Below, in pieces: positions 1 to 6,584 of a stretch of 8,300 bases of DNA; position 1 is the stretch's first letter, and each line of letters starts with the position of its first letter. Source of the stretch: an uncultured bacterium (GTDB lineage: Bacteria > Bacteroidota > Bacteroidia > Bacteroidales > Marinifilaceae); NCBI GenBank assembly GCA_905216195.1, contig CAJMSX010000088.1, forward strand, positions 1 to 8,300, read 5' to 3'. The notes under the pieces are model-generated. The model was not told where the DNA came from. It ran no database searches and saw nothing but the letters and a program-made list of their open reading frames with translations. The position numbers and the translations under genes were made by a program.

Positions 1-1
1 C

Positions 2-748
2 CACTTCATCCATTCCCTGAGGGCCTGGAGTGAAAAACTGATTTGCAAACTGAGCAGCCGGACGATTTGCGTCTCCGAAAGCAACAGGGAAACCGGCGAA
101 CGTACCTTCGGACTGAAAAACGCACAAGTCATCGAAAACGGCATAAACCTGGACCGTTTCAATCCCGACCGTACGTTTAAAGACATCCGGGGGGAATTCG
201 ACTTCCGGCAAGAGGATTTTGTAGTAGGGCTGATTGCCCGCCTGACTGTCCAAAAAGCGCCTCTGGACTTCGTCGAAAGCGTTTTTCTGGCTCACCAGTC
301 CGATCCGCGGATAAAAGCCCTGATCGTAGGAGAGGGTGAACTGAAAGAAAAAGTCCGGCAGTATATCCAGGAAAAAAACGCTTCCTCTTACATCCGGCTG
401 TCTCCTTTCCGCCAGGACATTCCGGACCTGTTGCACGCTTTGGACGTTTTTTGTCTGCCGAGTCTGTGGGAAGGTCTTTCCATCGCTCTGCTGGAAGCCA
501 TGGCCATGCGCAAGGCCTTAGTGGTTACCCCCACCGACGGAACCCGGGAATTGATCACCCAGGGGATAAACGGAAAAATCATTCCTTTTTCCGATCCCGT
601 AAAACTGGCAGAAGGGTATAAGGACTATCTCGACCATCCGGAACAAATGCGGGAGTACGGGAATGCTGCCCGGGAACTGGTACGCCGGCGCTTCGACAGT
701 CAGCGCGTATCGGATGAAGTATACCGGATTTACAAAACACTTTGTTAG
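2..748 (+). CDS. GT4-family glycosyltransferase, 3' part (start lies left of the window)
   Basis: The frame is open from base 2 to a TAG stop at 746-748, giving 248 visible residues. The first in-frame ATG (431) lies inside the conserved domain, so it is not the start. The fragment covers the end of the N-terminal Rossmann lobe and the whole C-terminal nucleotide-sugar-binding lobe of a GT-B enzyme. Visible marks are NGINLDRFNP (about 46-55), VGLIARLTVQKAP (about 75-87, with the conserved R and K that contact the donor phosphates), IVGEGELK, and LPSLWEGLSIALLEAMA (152-168). The last contains the EX7E pair E157/E165 typical of retaining GT4 enzymes. A retaining sugar transfer to a lipid-linked oligosaccharide at the cytoplasmic face of the inner membrane is inferred; donor and acceptor cannot be read. 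It ends 6 nt before glf and is probably in the same operon. Confidence 0.93.
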   Translation, partial: HFIHSLRAWSEKLICKLSSRTICVSESNRETGERTFGLKNAQVIENGINLDRFNPDRTFKDIRGEFDFRQEDFVVGLIARLTVQKAPLDFVESVFLAHQSDPRIKALIVGEGELKEKVRQYIQEKNASSYIRLSPFRQDIPDLLHALDVFCLPSLWEGLSIALLEAMAMRKALVVTPTDGTRELITQGINGKIIPFSDPVKLAEGYKDYLDHPEQMREYGNAARELVRRRFDSQRVSDEVYRIYKTLC

Positions 749-754
749 CTTATC

Positions 755-1846
755 ATGATGTACGATTATCTCATTGTTGGAGCCGGACTATTCGGAAGTT
801 GCTTCGCCTACAAAGCCCGTCAGGCAGGTAAAAAAGTCCTCCTTATCGATAAACGTCCCCATACGGGAGGAAATATATATTGTGAATATACCGAAGGAAT
901 CCACGTCCACAAATACGGAGCCCACATTTTCCATACTTCGGATAAAAAGGTATGGGATTTTGTCACTTCCCTGGTGGAGTTCAACCGTTATACCAATTCT
1001 CCCCTGGCTTTTTATAAGGGGAAATTGTATAACCTTCCTTTCAACATGAATACTTTTTACGCCCTTTGGGGGACCGCTACCCCCGAAGCGGCACGGGCTA
1101 AAATCGAAGAGCAACGCCGGCAAGCGGGCATTTTGTCTCCCGCCAATCTGGAAGAACAGGCCCTTTCTCTCGTAGGCCGCGATATCTACGAAATATTGAT
1201 TAAAGGATATACCGAAAAACAGTGGGGACGGAAAGCTTGCGAACTTCCCTCCTTCATTATCAAACGCCTGCCCGTCCGTTTTACCTTCGATAACAACTAT
1301 TTCAACGACTTGTATCAGGGAATCCCGATCGGAGGTTACAATAAGCTGATTGATAGCCTACTAAAGGATACGGAAGTTCGCACTCAGACGGATTTTTTCC
1401 AGGACCGGAGCTATTTTAGCGGATTGGCCGAACGCATTCTCTATACCGGTCCCATCGATGAATATTACGATTATTGCTACGGCCCCTTAGCTTACCGGAG
1501 TTTACGCTTTGAAGAGGAAACTCTGGAATGTCCCAACTTTCAGGGAAACGCCGTTATCAACTATACGGATGCCGAGATACCCTACACGAGAATACTCGAA
1601 CACAAACATTTCGAATTCGGACAACAACCCCATACCGTCATCAGCCGGGAATATTCCACCGAATGGAAAAAAGGCAGCGAGCCTTATTATCCCGTTAACG
1701 ATAAGACCAACGAGCAGCTTTTACAAAAATACCAACTTCTGGGAAACCGGGAAAAGAATGTCCTTTTCGGAGGACGGCTGGCGGAATATAAATATTACGA
1801 TATGCATCAAATCGTAGCCAAAGTTCTAAATATGGAGATTTTATGA
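755..1846 (+). CDS. glf: UDP-galactopyranose mutase
   Basis: This flavoenzyme interconverts UDP-galactopyranose and UDP-galactofuranose, supplying the Galf donor for surface glycans. The 363 residues are close to the usual bacterial length of about 370-390. The FAD-binding GAGLFG lies at 9-14, followed by a glycine/asparagine turn (GGN, 38-40) and the family signature GAHIFHT (55-61). The substrate pocket shows KQW (155-157), RLPVRF (171-176), YTGPIDEYYDY (230-240) and YTRILEHKHF (277-286). R175 and R279 probably correspond to the two arginines that bind the diphosphate in characterised enzymes. The C-terminal FAD segment GGRLAEYKYYDM is at 339-350. Two ATG codons are adjacent (755 and 758) with no clear ribosome site, so the start is uncertain by one codon. 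The gene follows the GT4 gene by 6 nt, and its TGA stop overlaps the next start as ATGA. Confidence 0.97.
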   Translation: MMYDYLIVGAGLFGSCFAYKARQAGKKVLLIDKRPHTGGNIYCEYTEGIHVHKYGAHIFHTSDKKVWDFVTSLVEFNRYTNSPLAFYKGKLYNLPFNMNTFYALWGTATPEAARAKIEEQRRQAGILSPANLEEQALSLVGRDIYEILIKGYTEKQWGRKACELPSFIIKRLPVRFTFDNNYFNDLYQGIPIGGYNKLIDSLLKDTEVRTQTDFFQDRSYFSGLAERILYTGPIDEYYDYCYGPLAYRSLRFEEETLECPNFQGNAVINYTDAEIPYTRILEHKHFEFGQQPHTVISREYSTEWKKGSEPYYPVNDKTNEQLLQKYQLLGNREKNVLFGGRLAEYKYYDMHQIVAKVLNMEIL

Positions 1847-2811
1847 AACCACCGCAGGTATCCGTTCTGGTCCCCGTCTATAAAGTCGAGAACTTTATCG
1901 AACGTTGCGCACGTTCTTTGTTTACCCAGACTTTCGAAGACCTGGAATATATATTTGTCGACGACGGCAGTCCCGACCGTAGCCTCGCTAGATTGGAAAA
2001 CGTCGTCGACGAATTCCCGGAGAAAAAAGACCGGGTAAAAATTTTACGACACGAACACAATCAAGGCATCGCCTCTGTGCGGAATACCTTGATTGGACAG
2101 GCCACCGGAGAATATACGCTTTTTGTCGACAGCGACGACTGGATCGAAGCCCGTATGATCGAATACTTATACCGAAAAGCCCGGCAGGAAGAGGCAGATA
2201 TCGTCGCCTGCGATTTTTTCATCAATGAAACCGATCGGGAGATTCCCGTCCATGAAGCTTATACACTCAACCGGGAGCTCCAGCTCAAAAATATAATTTC
2301 CTTAAAAGTCAAGGCTTATCTCTGGAAACTGTTGGTGAAAAGGGAACTCTATACCGCCAACGGTATAAAATTTCCGAAGGGGATTCATATCGGAGAAGAT
2401 GATGTGGTATGTACAGAATTGTACTACTATGCGCAAAAAATCGGTTTTGTCCCCGATACACTCTATCATTATGTACAGTATAACCCCTCCCGATATACCG
2501 TTCCTTCCCTGGGAAATATAGAGCAATTCCTTGAAGCGGCGATGGCCATCCGCCGCTTCTGCGAACAAAAAGGCATCTTCCCTTCAGTGGAAAAAGAATG
2601 GCAGGGCAGAATATTTATTACCAAAAACCGTTTCCTGATGGACAGGCAACTGAAAGATTACCGGAAGTGGGCCCGCATTCACCCCGAAGCAAATTATGCC
2701 TGGCGGCAGTATTCTTTTTCGAAGGGGCAGAAACTGATCTATTGGCTGGCAGAACGACATGCTTTCGGATGCATACGTCTGATCAAGGCCTTGGGAAACC
2801 TTTTTTCCTGA
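1843..2811 (+). CDS. GT2-family (GT-A fold) glycosyltransferase
   Basis: The protein has 322 residues and an inverting GT2 domain at its N terminus. VSVLVPVYKVENFIERCARSLFTQT (split here as VSVLVPVYKVENF at 6-18 and the following helix) opens the nucleotide-binding fold. FVDDGSPDRS (38-47) is the first acidic site, HNQGIASVRN (72-81) follows, and FVDSDDW (94-100) carries the DXD metal and nucleotide-diphosphate site. GEDDVV (184-189) is likely the catalytic-base segment. The C-terminal 120 residues look like a helical extension with no clear membrane span. The ATG overlaps the glf stop as ATGA, so translational coupling is likely. That makes a galactofuranosyl donor a reasonable guess, but nothing in the sequence fixes the sugar. 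It is the last gene of the left plus-strand run, ending 77 bp before the convergent DUF4422 gene. Confidence 0.93.
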   Translation: MKPPQVSVLVPVYKVENFIERCARSLFTQTFEDLEYIFVDDGSPDRSLARLENVVDEFPEKKDRVKILRHEHNQGIASVRNTLIGQATGEYTLFVDSDDWIEARMIEYLYRKARQEEADIVACDFFINETDREIPVHEAYTLNRELQLKNIISLKVKAYLWKLLVKRELYTANGIKFPKGIHIGEDDVVCTELYYYAQKIGFVPDTLYHYVQYNPSRYTVPSLGNIEQFLEAAMAIRRFCEQKGIFPSVEKEWQGRIFITKNRFLMDRQLKDYRKWARIHPEANYAWRQYSFSKGQKLIYWLAERHAFGCIRLIKALGNLFS

Positions 2812-2838
2812 AAAATCCGCCTGGGGCCCTCTTGCGGA
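2811..2838 (-). terminator. candidate terminator for the minus-strand operon
   Basis: Read on the minus strand, TCCGC (2838-2834) pairs with GCGGA (2820-2816) across a 13-nt loop, and five T residues follow directly (2815-2811). The position suits the end of the DUF4422 operon. The T run abuts and overlaps the last base of the GT2 stop codon. The stem is only 5 bp, so support is modest. Confidence 0.33.
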
Positions 2839-2856
2839 AAGCCCGTAAAACCGGTC

Positions 2857-2903
2857 CCCCGATGAAAGCAAAAATATGCCCGGGAAGGCTATCGGGGTTT
2901 ATT
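2857..2903 (+). terminator. candidate terminator after the GT2 gene
   Basis: On the plus strand CCCCGAT (2857-2863) pairs perfectly with ATCGGGG (2891-2897). A further AGC (2867-2869)/GCT (2888-2890) pair lies inside after a bulge, and TTTATT (2898-2903) follows. The right arm lies within the last codons of the DUF4422 gene. The loop is long and the T tract imperfect, so this is a weak call. Confidence 0.28.
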
Positions 2904-3725
2904 CAGGAGATAAGATAAATTGTATTTCGTCTTCCGAAGCATATACCTCAGATTGCCGGGGTTGGCTCCTCCCTGGTAATCCTCCAAAGGCATAATTACC
3001 GGATAATAGGCGACATTCAACTTATGGTATTCGCAATACACATTCATCAAACGCTCCGACATATAACCGAATACCCGCGCCTGCACCGGATAAGCGGATA
3101 TCTTGATACGCTTCTCCACCTCGAACAAAATGCGGAATAACCATTCGGAATACTCCTGGAAACGGGACCAGACCGTAATAAACATATTGTAGTGAGAGAG
3201 AGCGTTACTTTGCTCCATGGTTTTTTGAAAAGCGGGAATGTATTCCGGCGATAGTTCTCCGATGACTTCCTTCAGAATTTTCCAGTCGTCGATGATATGA
3301 GCCTCCGCATACTGAATAACCAGATTAAAAGGATACGTTCGTTTGACAGGCAAAATAATATCGTATTTCTGCAATAAGGACGGTAAGTCCGGAAATTGGT
3401 AAGGGGTATTCAGAAATTCCCGGGCATTGACAAATAGCCTGTCGGGAGAAAACCGCCGGGCGGGACGATAAAAATCAAAATACCGGCGGTAATGATTCAA
3501 ACCGATAATCTCCGTCCCCCTCAAATTTTTCCAGGCCCAATAATGAGCAGTAAGTTCGCAATAATTCCGGTTTTTACCGGAAATATGATCCCCGGTATTA
3601 TCGTGGGCGTAAGGCAGGCTTACTTGGGCAATTTCCGTGCCGGCCTGAATCGGGAAAAAATATTCGTGTCCGGGCAATTCTACCTCTTTATGCGTACATA
3701 TCAGAATCTTTATCAGGTCGCTCAT
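2889..3725 (-). CDS. DUF4422 protein (polysaccharide-locus protein, probable glycosyltransferase-like)
   Basis: The protein has 278 residues and matches the DUF4422 family by eye. IKILICTHKE (5-14) is an N-terminal strand-loop. NYCELTAHYWAWKN (54-67) is followed by GLNHYRRYFDF (75-85), the most recognisable signature. ILPVKRTYP lies at about 124-132, and the C-terminal RVFGYMSERL (217-226) completes the pattern. There is no signal peptide or membrane span, so it is expected to be cytoplasmic. Members are common in capsule and exopolysaccharide loci and are often annotated as capsular polysaccharide synthesis proteins. Resemblance to GT-A transferases is family knowledge, and the reaction is not established here. 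The ATG (3725-3723) is 4 nt after the flippase stop, with no Shine-Dalgarno sequence, so coupled translation is likely. It is the last gene of the minus-strand operon. Confidence 0.88.
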   Translation of the reverse strand: MSDLIKILICTHKEVELPGHEYFFPIQAGTEIAQVSLPYAHDNTGDHISGKNRNYCELTAHYWAWKNLRGTEIIGLNHYRRYFDFYRPARRFSPDRLFVNAREFLNTPYQFPDLPSLLQKYDIILPVKRTYPFNLVIQYAEAHIIDDWKILKEVIGELSPEYIPAFQKTMEQSNALSHYNMFITVWSRFQEYSEWLFRILFEVEKRIKISAYPVQARVFGYMSERLMNVYCEYHKLNVAYYPVIMPLEDYQGGANPGNLRYMLRKTKYNLSYLLNKPR

Positions 3726-3729
3726 GACG

Positions 3730-5268
3730 TTAACGTTTAAAAAAACGATGAAAAAACCGGGCTATAAAATACCGGAACCCTGCCGTAAAGATATAAAAAA
3801 GAAAAACAAAAAAAACGCCCAGTACCCCGACAGTTACAGAAGAATATAAAATCCAGTTCAGGAACCCCTGATAAGGATCGATCGGCAGAAACCGAATCGC
3901 ATATCCGCACACTCCCCATCCTCCGCCGATCAACAGCAAATATTTCAACACTTCTTTCCAATATTCCGATAATTTCTCCTGAAAGCCGCGACTGTATAAA
4001 AAATAAGGTTTCCACAATACGATAATCAGAAGCATACTCACCAGACTTCCGGACAATACTCCCTCCAGGCCCCACCAAAAACCGCCGAGAAGAGATACAG
4101 ACAAACTCATGACGACTTCCACGACCGGAGCCCATACGTCGCTGAACAAACCGTAGGCGAATATAAACTGATCGTTAGTGCCCCGGGTCAGGGCGATAAA
4201 CATATTCCCCAGTATAATCCATAGAACCGGTTTGCTCAATACATACTCCGGGCCCACCCATAAAACGATAAAAGGTGCGATCAGATGATAAATCGAAAAT
4301 ACCAGCACCCCGGCAATAAAATAATTCAAAGCCGTCAATTCCCAAAACACTTTTTTGATCTTTTTCCGGTCTCCTTCGGCAACCAAATTGCCCACCCCGG
4401 CCCCTGTACTTCCCAGAATATTCTTAATCAGCAGGGACACTTTATCCACCACCAACGCATAATTTCCGTAAAAAGCCACCACCTGGAGGGAAACGAAACT
4501 GTAAATCAAAAGAGGCTTGATCTGAAATTGAACCAGAGAACCGATTTTATGCACGAACAATTGTTTGGAATAAGTCATAATCAAAGGGTATTGTTTGCGC
4601 AACGCTTTTCCGTTTTTGATTTCCGAATGAAGCCAGGGATATACCTGCCGGATCTTCCAATTCAACACTACACTGTAAATTACTCCGAAAACCAGTTCCA
4701 CCGCCACCCAGATGTAGTAATTCCGCGTATAATAGGCAAATGCGATCTGCACCAGGGTTTTCACCAAATTCGAAGTCTGGAAACAAGCGATAATCACATA
4801 ATTCCGTTGGTCAGCCCCCAGTAAAGTCTGTTTATAATTGGCAAAATAGCCGATGAGAGAAGAGGTCAGAAAAGCATAAAAAGCAAAATAAATCAACGAA
4901 AGATCGAACTCCGTTTTCGCAAATATTAAAGGTAAAAAGCCGGATAAAACGATGCCTCCTCCCAAAATAACCAGCCCGACCATGCGGTAGAAATAACCGA
5001 ACACCGAAATAATTTCATTGATTTTCATTCGGTCCTGCTCAAAGAGAGGCTTATACAATACCACTCCTATAGCGGACCCGATTCCCAGTTCCGCCAGATT
5101 TAAAAAATCCAGCAGATTGCTCAAGGTTCCGGTCAACCCGACAAAATCATCTCCCAAACACCTTAAAAAAATCTTTCTGGAGAAAAAGGATAAAAATAAA
5201 GTGATAAAATAAAATACCAGATTGACTTTGGCATTCAGAATGCTTTTATGAACCCTTGATTCTGCCAT
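3730..5268 (-). CDS. Wzx-type flippase / polysaccharide biosynthesis transporter (MOP superfamily)
   Basis: This 512-residue, strongly hydrophobic protein has the length and hydropathy of MOP/MATE-like lipid-linked oligosaccharide flippases. Hydrophobic spans by eye lie near 14-36, 60-74, 88-116, 124-144, 156-180, 184-202, 250-275, 312-336, 347-362, 371-395, 399-418, 439-460 and 468-497. That is about 13, where 12-14 is usual. The N-terminal KSILNAKVNLVFYF followed by LRCLGDDFVGLTGTLSN fits Bacteroidetes members of the family, and the C terminus is a basic tail (HRFFKR). It would move undecaprenyl-diphosphate-linked repeat units from cytoplasm to periplasm in a Wzx/Wzy-type pathway; the substrate is not readable. 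It starts 12 nt after the GT4 gene and ends 4 nt before the DUF4422 gene. No polymerase (Wzy) gene is seen nearby. Confidence 0.92.
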   Translation of the reverse strand: MAESRVHKSILNAKVNLVFYFITLFLSFFSRKIFLRCLGDDFVGLTGTLSNLLDFLNLAELGIGSAIGVVLYKPLFEQDRMKINEIISVFGYFYRMVGLVILGGGIVLSGFLPLIFAKTEFDLSLIYFAFYAFLTSSLIGYFANYKQTLLGADQRNYVIIACFQTSNLVKTLVQIAFAYYTRNYYIWVAVELVFGVIYSVVLNWKIRQVYPWLHSEIKNGKALRKQYPLIMTYSKQLFVHKIGSLVQFQIKPLLIYSFVSLQVVAFYGNYALVVDKVSLLIKNILGSTGAGVGNLVAEGDRKKIKKVFWELTALNYFIAGVLVFSIYHLIAPFIVLWVGPEYVLSKPVLWIILGNMFIALTRGTNDQFIFAYGLFSDVWAPVVEVVMSLSVSLLGGFWWGLEGVLSGSLVSMLLIIVLWKPYFLYSRGFQEKLSEYWKEVLKYLLLIGGGWGVCGYAIRFLPIDPYQGFLNWILYSSVTVGVLGVFFVFLFYIFTAGFRYFIARFFHRFFKR

Positions 5269-5280
5269 AGCTTGCCGCGT

Positions 5281-6456
5281 TTAAAACATAGTGGAAAACA
5301 ACTCTTCCCATTGCCCGGCAATATGCGTCACCGAAAATTTTCCGGTAAACTTCCGGGCTTCCTCCTGCCAGTCCTCCCAGGAAGAGGAAGTAACAATCTG
5401 CTGCATGCGCCGGGCCAGCTCTTCCGCATCCTCACTTTTAAAAAAAGAGCAACAATCCAGTCCTTCCAGCAACTCCTTGCATACCGGAAGATCGCTGGCG
5501 ATTACCGGTAGACCATGCGCCAGGGCTTCGAGCAACACCAAACCGAATCCTTCCCAACGGGAACTCAATACAAACACACTGGCCGAAGCGTAATGCTTTT
5601 GGATGTCCGAGGTAAAAGGGTATATGGTAATCCGGTGTTCCAGACAGTATTTGGCGATCAACTCCCGGAAAAGAGGCTCGTCCGGTCCTTCTCCCACAAT
5701 CTCCAGGGTCCAATCAGCATTCTCCAGGGCAAACCGGGCAAAAGCTTCTATCAGAATATCAAATCCCTTCATCAGATTACTCATTCGGCCTACGGCTAAA
5801 AATTTTTTATGGGCCGGCGATCCCGTTCCCCGGGCTTCCAAAGTCAGGGGATTATAAATTCCGACAGCGTCCAATCCCATTCTTTCCCGTAGCAAATACC
5901 GGTCTCCCTGCGTTAAAACCACAATCCGGTCCAACAGTTGCATCTGGTATTTAAACCGGTTCTCCCCTTTCCATAACCACAATCCGGGTTGATGAAAAAA
6001 AGCGTCGTACGAATTATGAAGCCATCCGATTGTTTTCGCTTTCAGGCGTTTCTTGATCCCTGCCAGAAATAAAGACGGGAATACGTGTACACCCACCACC
6101 AGGTCGTATTCTCCGGCATTTAAAGTTTCCGCCAGTAATTTCTCATAAGAGGGTGGAAAAGAAGAACGGGAATACCAACGGGTAGTCAAACGGTTTTGAG
6201 GCAATACTTTTTTATAGAGTAAACTGTAAACTTTACAGGGGAAAAATTCATAAAAAGGCAATTCCGGGTACCGGATATAAAGAAAATGTACCTTCGTCCC
6301 TTCCAACCCATACATCTTTCTGTTCTCTTGCGAGGGGTCGTCCCGGGTTAATACGGTTATTTCATGCTTTTCCGATAAGGCTTTGGCGAGAACGGCCAAT
6401 ACCCGTTGCACCCCACCGAAAGTAAATATGGAATCGCAATAGAAACAAATTTTCAT
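5281..6456 (-). CDS. GT4-family glycosyltransferase
   Basis: The 391 residues form a complete GT-B enzyme. The N-terminal lobe begins MKICFYCDSIFTFGGVQRVL, with the glycine-rich acceptor-side loop GGVQR at 14-18. VGRMSNLMKGFDILIEAF (222-239) carries the donor-phosphate-binding R224 and K230. IVGEGPDE lies at 253-260. SSRWEGFGLVLLEALAHG (298-315) holds the EX7E pair E302/E310, and GLPVIASD follows. Retaining transfer from a nucleotide sugar is expected from the family; the sugar is unknown. The start is ATG at 6456-6454, preceded by an A/T-rich leader without a Shine-Dalgarno sequence, as is usual in Bacteroidetes. It is the first gene of a three-gene minus-strand operon with the flippase and DUF4422 gene. 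A TATCTTTG -7 candidate lies 18-25 nt upstream of the start. Confidence 0.95.
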   Translation of the reverse strand: MKICFYCDSIFTFGGVQRVLAVLAKALSEKHEITVLTRDDPSQENRKMYGLEGTKVHFLYIRYPELPFYEFFPCKVYSLLYKKVLPQNRLTTRWYSRSSFPPSYEKLLAETLNAGEYDLVVGVHVFPSLFLAGIKKRLKAKTIGWLHNSYDAFFHQPGLWLWKGENRFKYQMQLLDRIVVLTQGDRYLLRERMGLDAVGIYNPLTLEARGTGSPAHKKFLAVGRMSNLMKGFDILIEAFARFALENADWTLEIVGEGPDEPLFRELIAKYCLEHRITIYPFTSDIQKHYASASVFVLSSRWEGFGLVLLEALAHGLPVIASDLPVCKELLEGLDCCSFFKSEDAEELARRMQQIVTSSSWEDWQEEARKFTGKFSVTHIAGQWEELFSTMF

Positions 6457-6473
6457 ACCTGTATTTTATTCGG

Positions 6474-6481
6474 CAAAGATA
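6474..6481 (-). promoter_or_regulatory. candidate Bacteroidetes -7 box for the minus-strand operon
   Basis: The minus strand reads TATCTTTG, an exact match to the Bacteroidetes -7 consensus TAnnTTTG. It lies 17 nt before the GT4 start at 6456, so transcription would begin only about 10 nt before the ATG. No good TTTG is seen at the -33 distance; that region coincides with the plus-strand box at 6503-6510. Confidence 0.45.
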
Positions 6482-6502
6482 TAAAACATATCATAAAAGC
6501 AG

Positions 6503-6510
6503 TACCTTTG
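6503..6510 (+). promoter_or_regulatory. candidate Bacteroidetes -7 box for the gene at 6585
   Basis: The plus strand reads TACCTTTG, an exact match to TAnnTTTG. It would give a leader of roughly 65-70 nt before the ATG at 6585. The -33 position has no TTTG and overlaps the opposing -7 box, so the two promoters would compete for polymerase if both are real. Confidence 0.45.
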
Positions 6511-6552
6511 TCCGGAAAGGTTATGACTTAAAACAGCCGGAGGAAAAATTCC

Positions 6553-6566
6553 GGGGTATATGCCCC
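6553..6566 (+). promoter_or_regulatory. small GC hairpin in the leader of the gene at 6585
   Basis: GGGG (6553-6556) pairs with CCCC (6563-6566), and a U-G pair can extend the stem. TTT follows at 6567-6569. It ends 18 nt before the ATG. An upstream CCGGA (6537-6541)/TCCGG (6550-6554) pair overlaps its left arm, so the two cannot form fully together. A role in controlling the downstream gene is possible but unproven, because CCGG strings are frequent throughout this DNA. Confidence 0.25.
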
Positions 6567-6584
6567 TTTCGTAAAACCCGAATC

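Noticed and set aside
431..433. ATG start for the left-edge glycosyltransferase
   Set aside because: The same frame is open to base 2 and encodes conserved GT4 sequence before this ATG, so it is an internal methionine.
4285..4824. A 179-codon open frame on the plus strand
   Set aside because: It lies wholly antisense to the flippase gene. Its protein has no recognisable domain and reads as the hydrophilic complement of membrane-span codons.
6471..6514. Invertible (phase-variable) promoter as in Bacteroides fragilis capsule loci
   Set aside because: The inverted arms are only about 11-12 bp with an indel and a 21-bp spacer. Known invertible promoters have longer repeats and a longer invertible segment, and no recombinase gene is seen.
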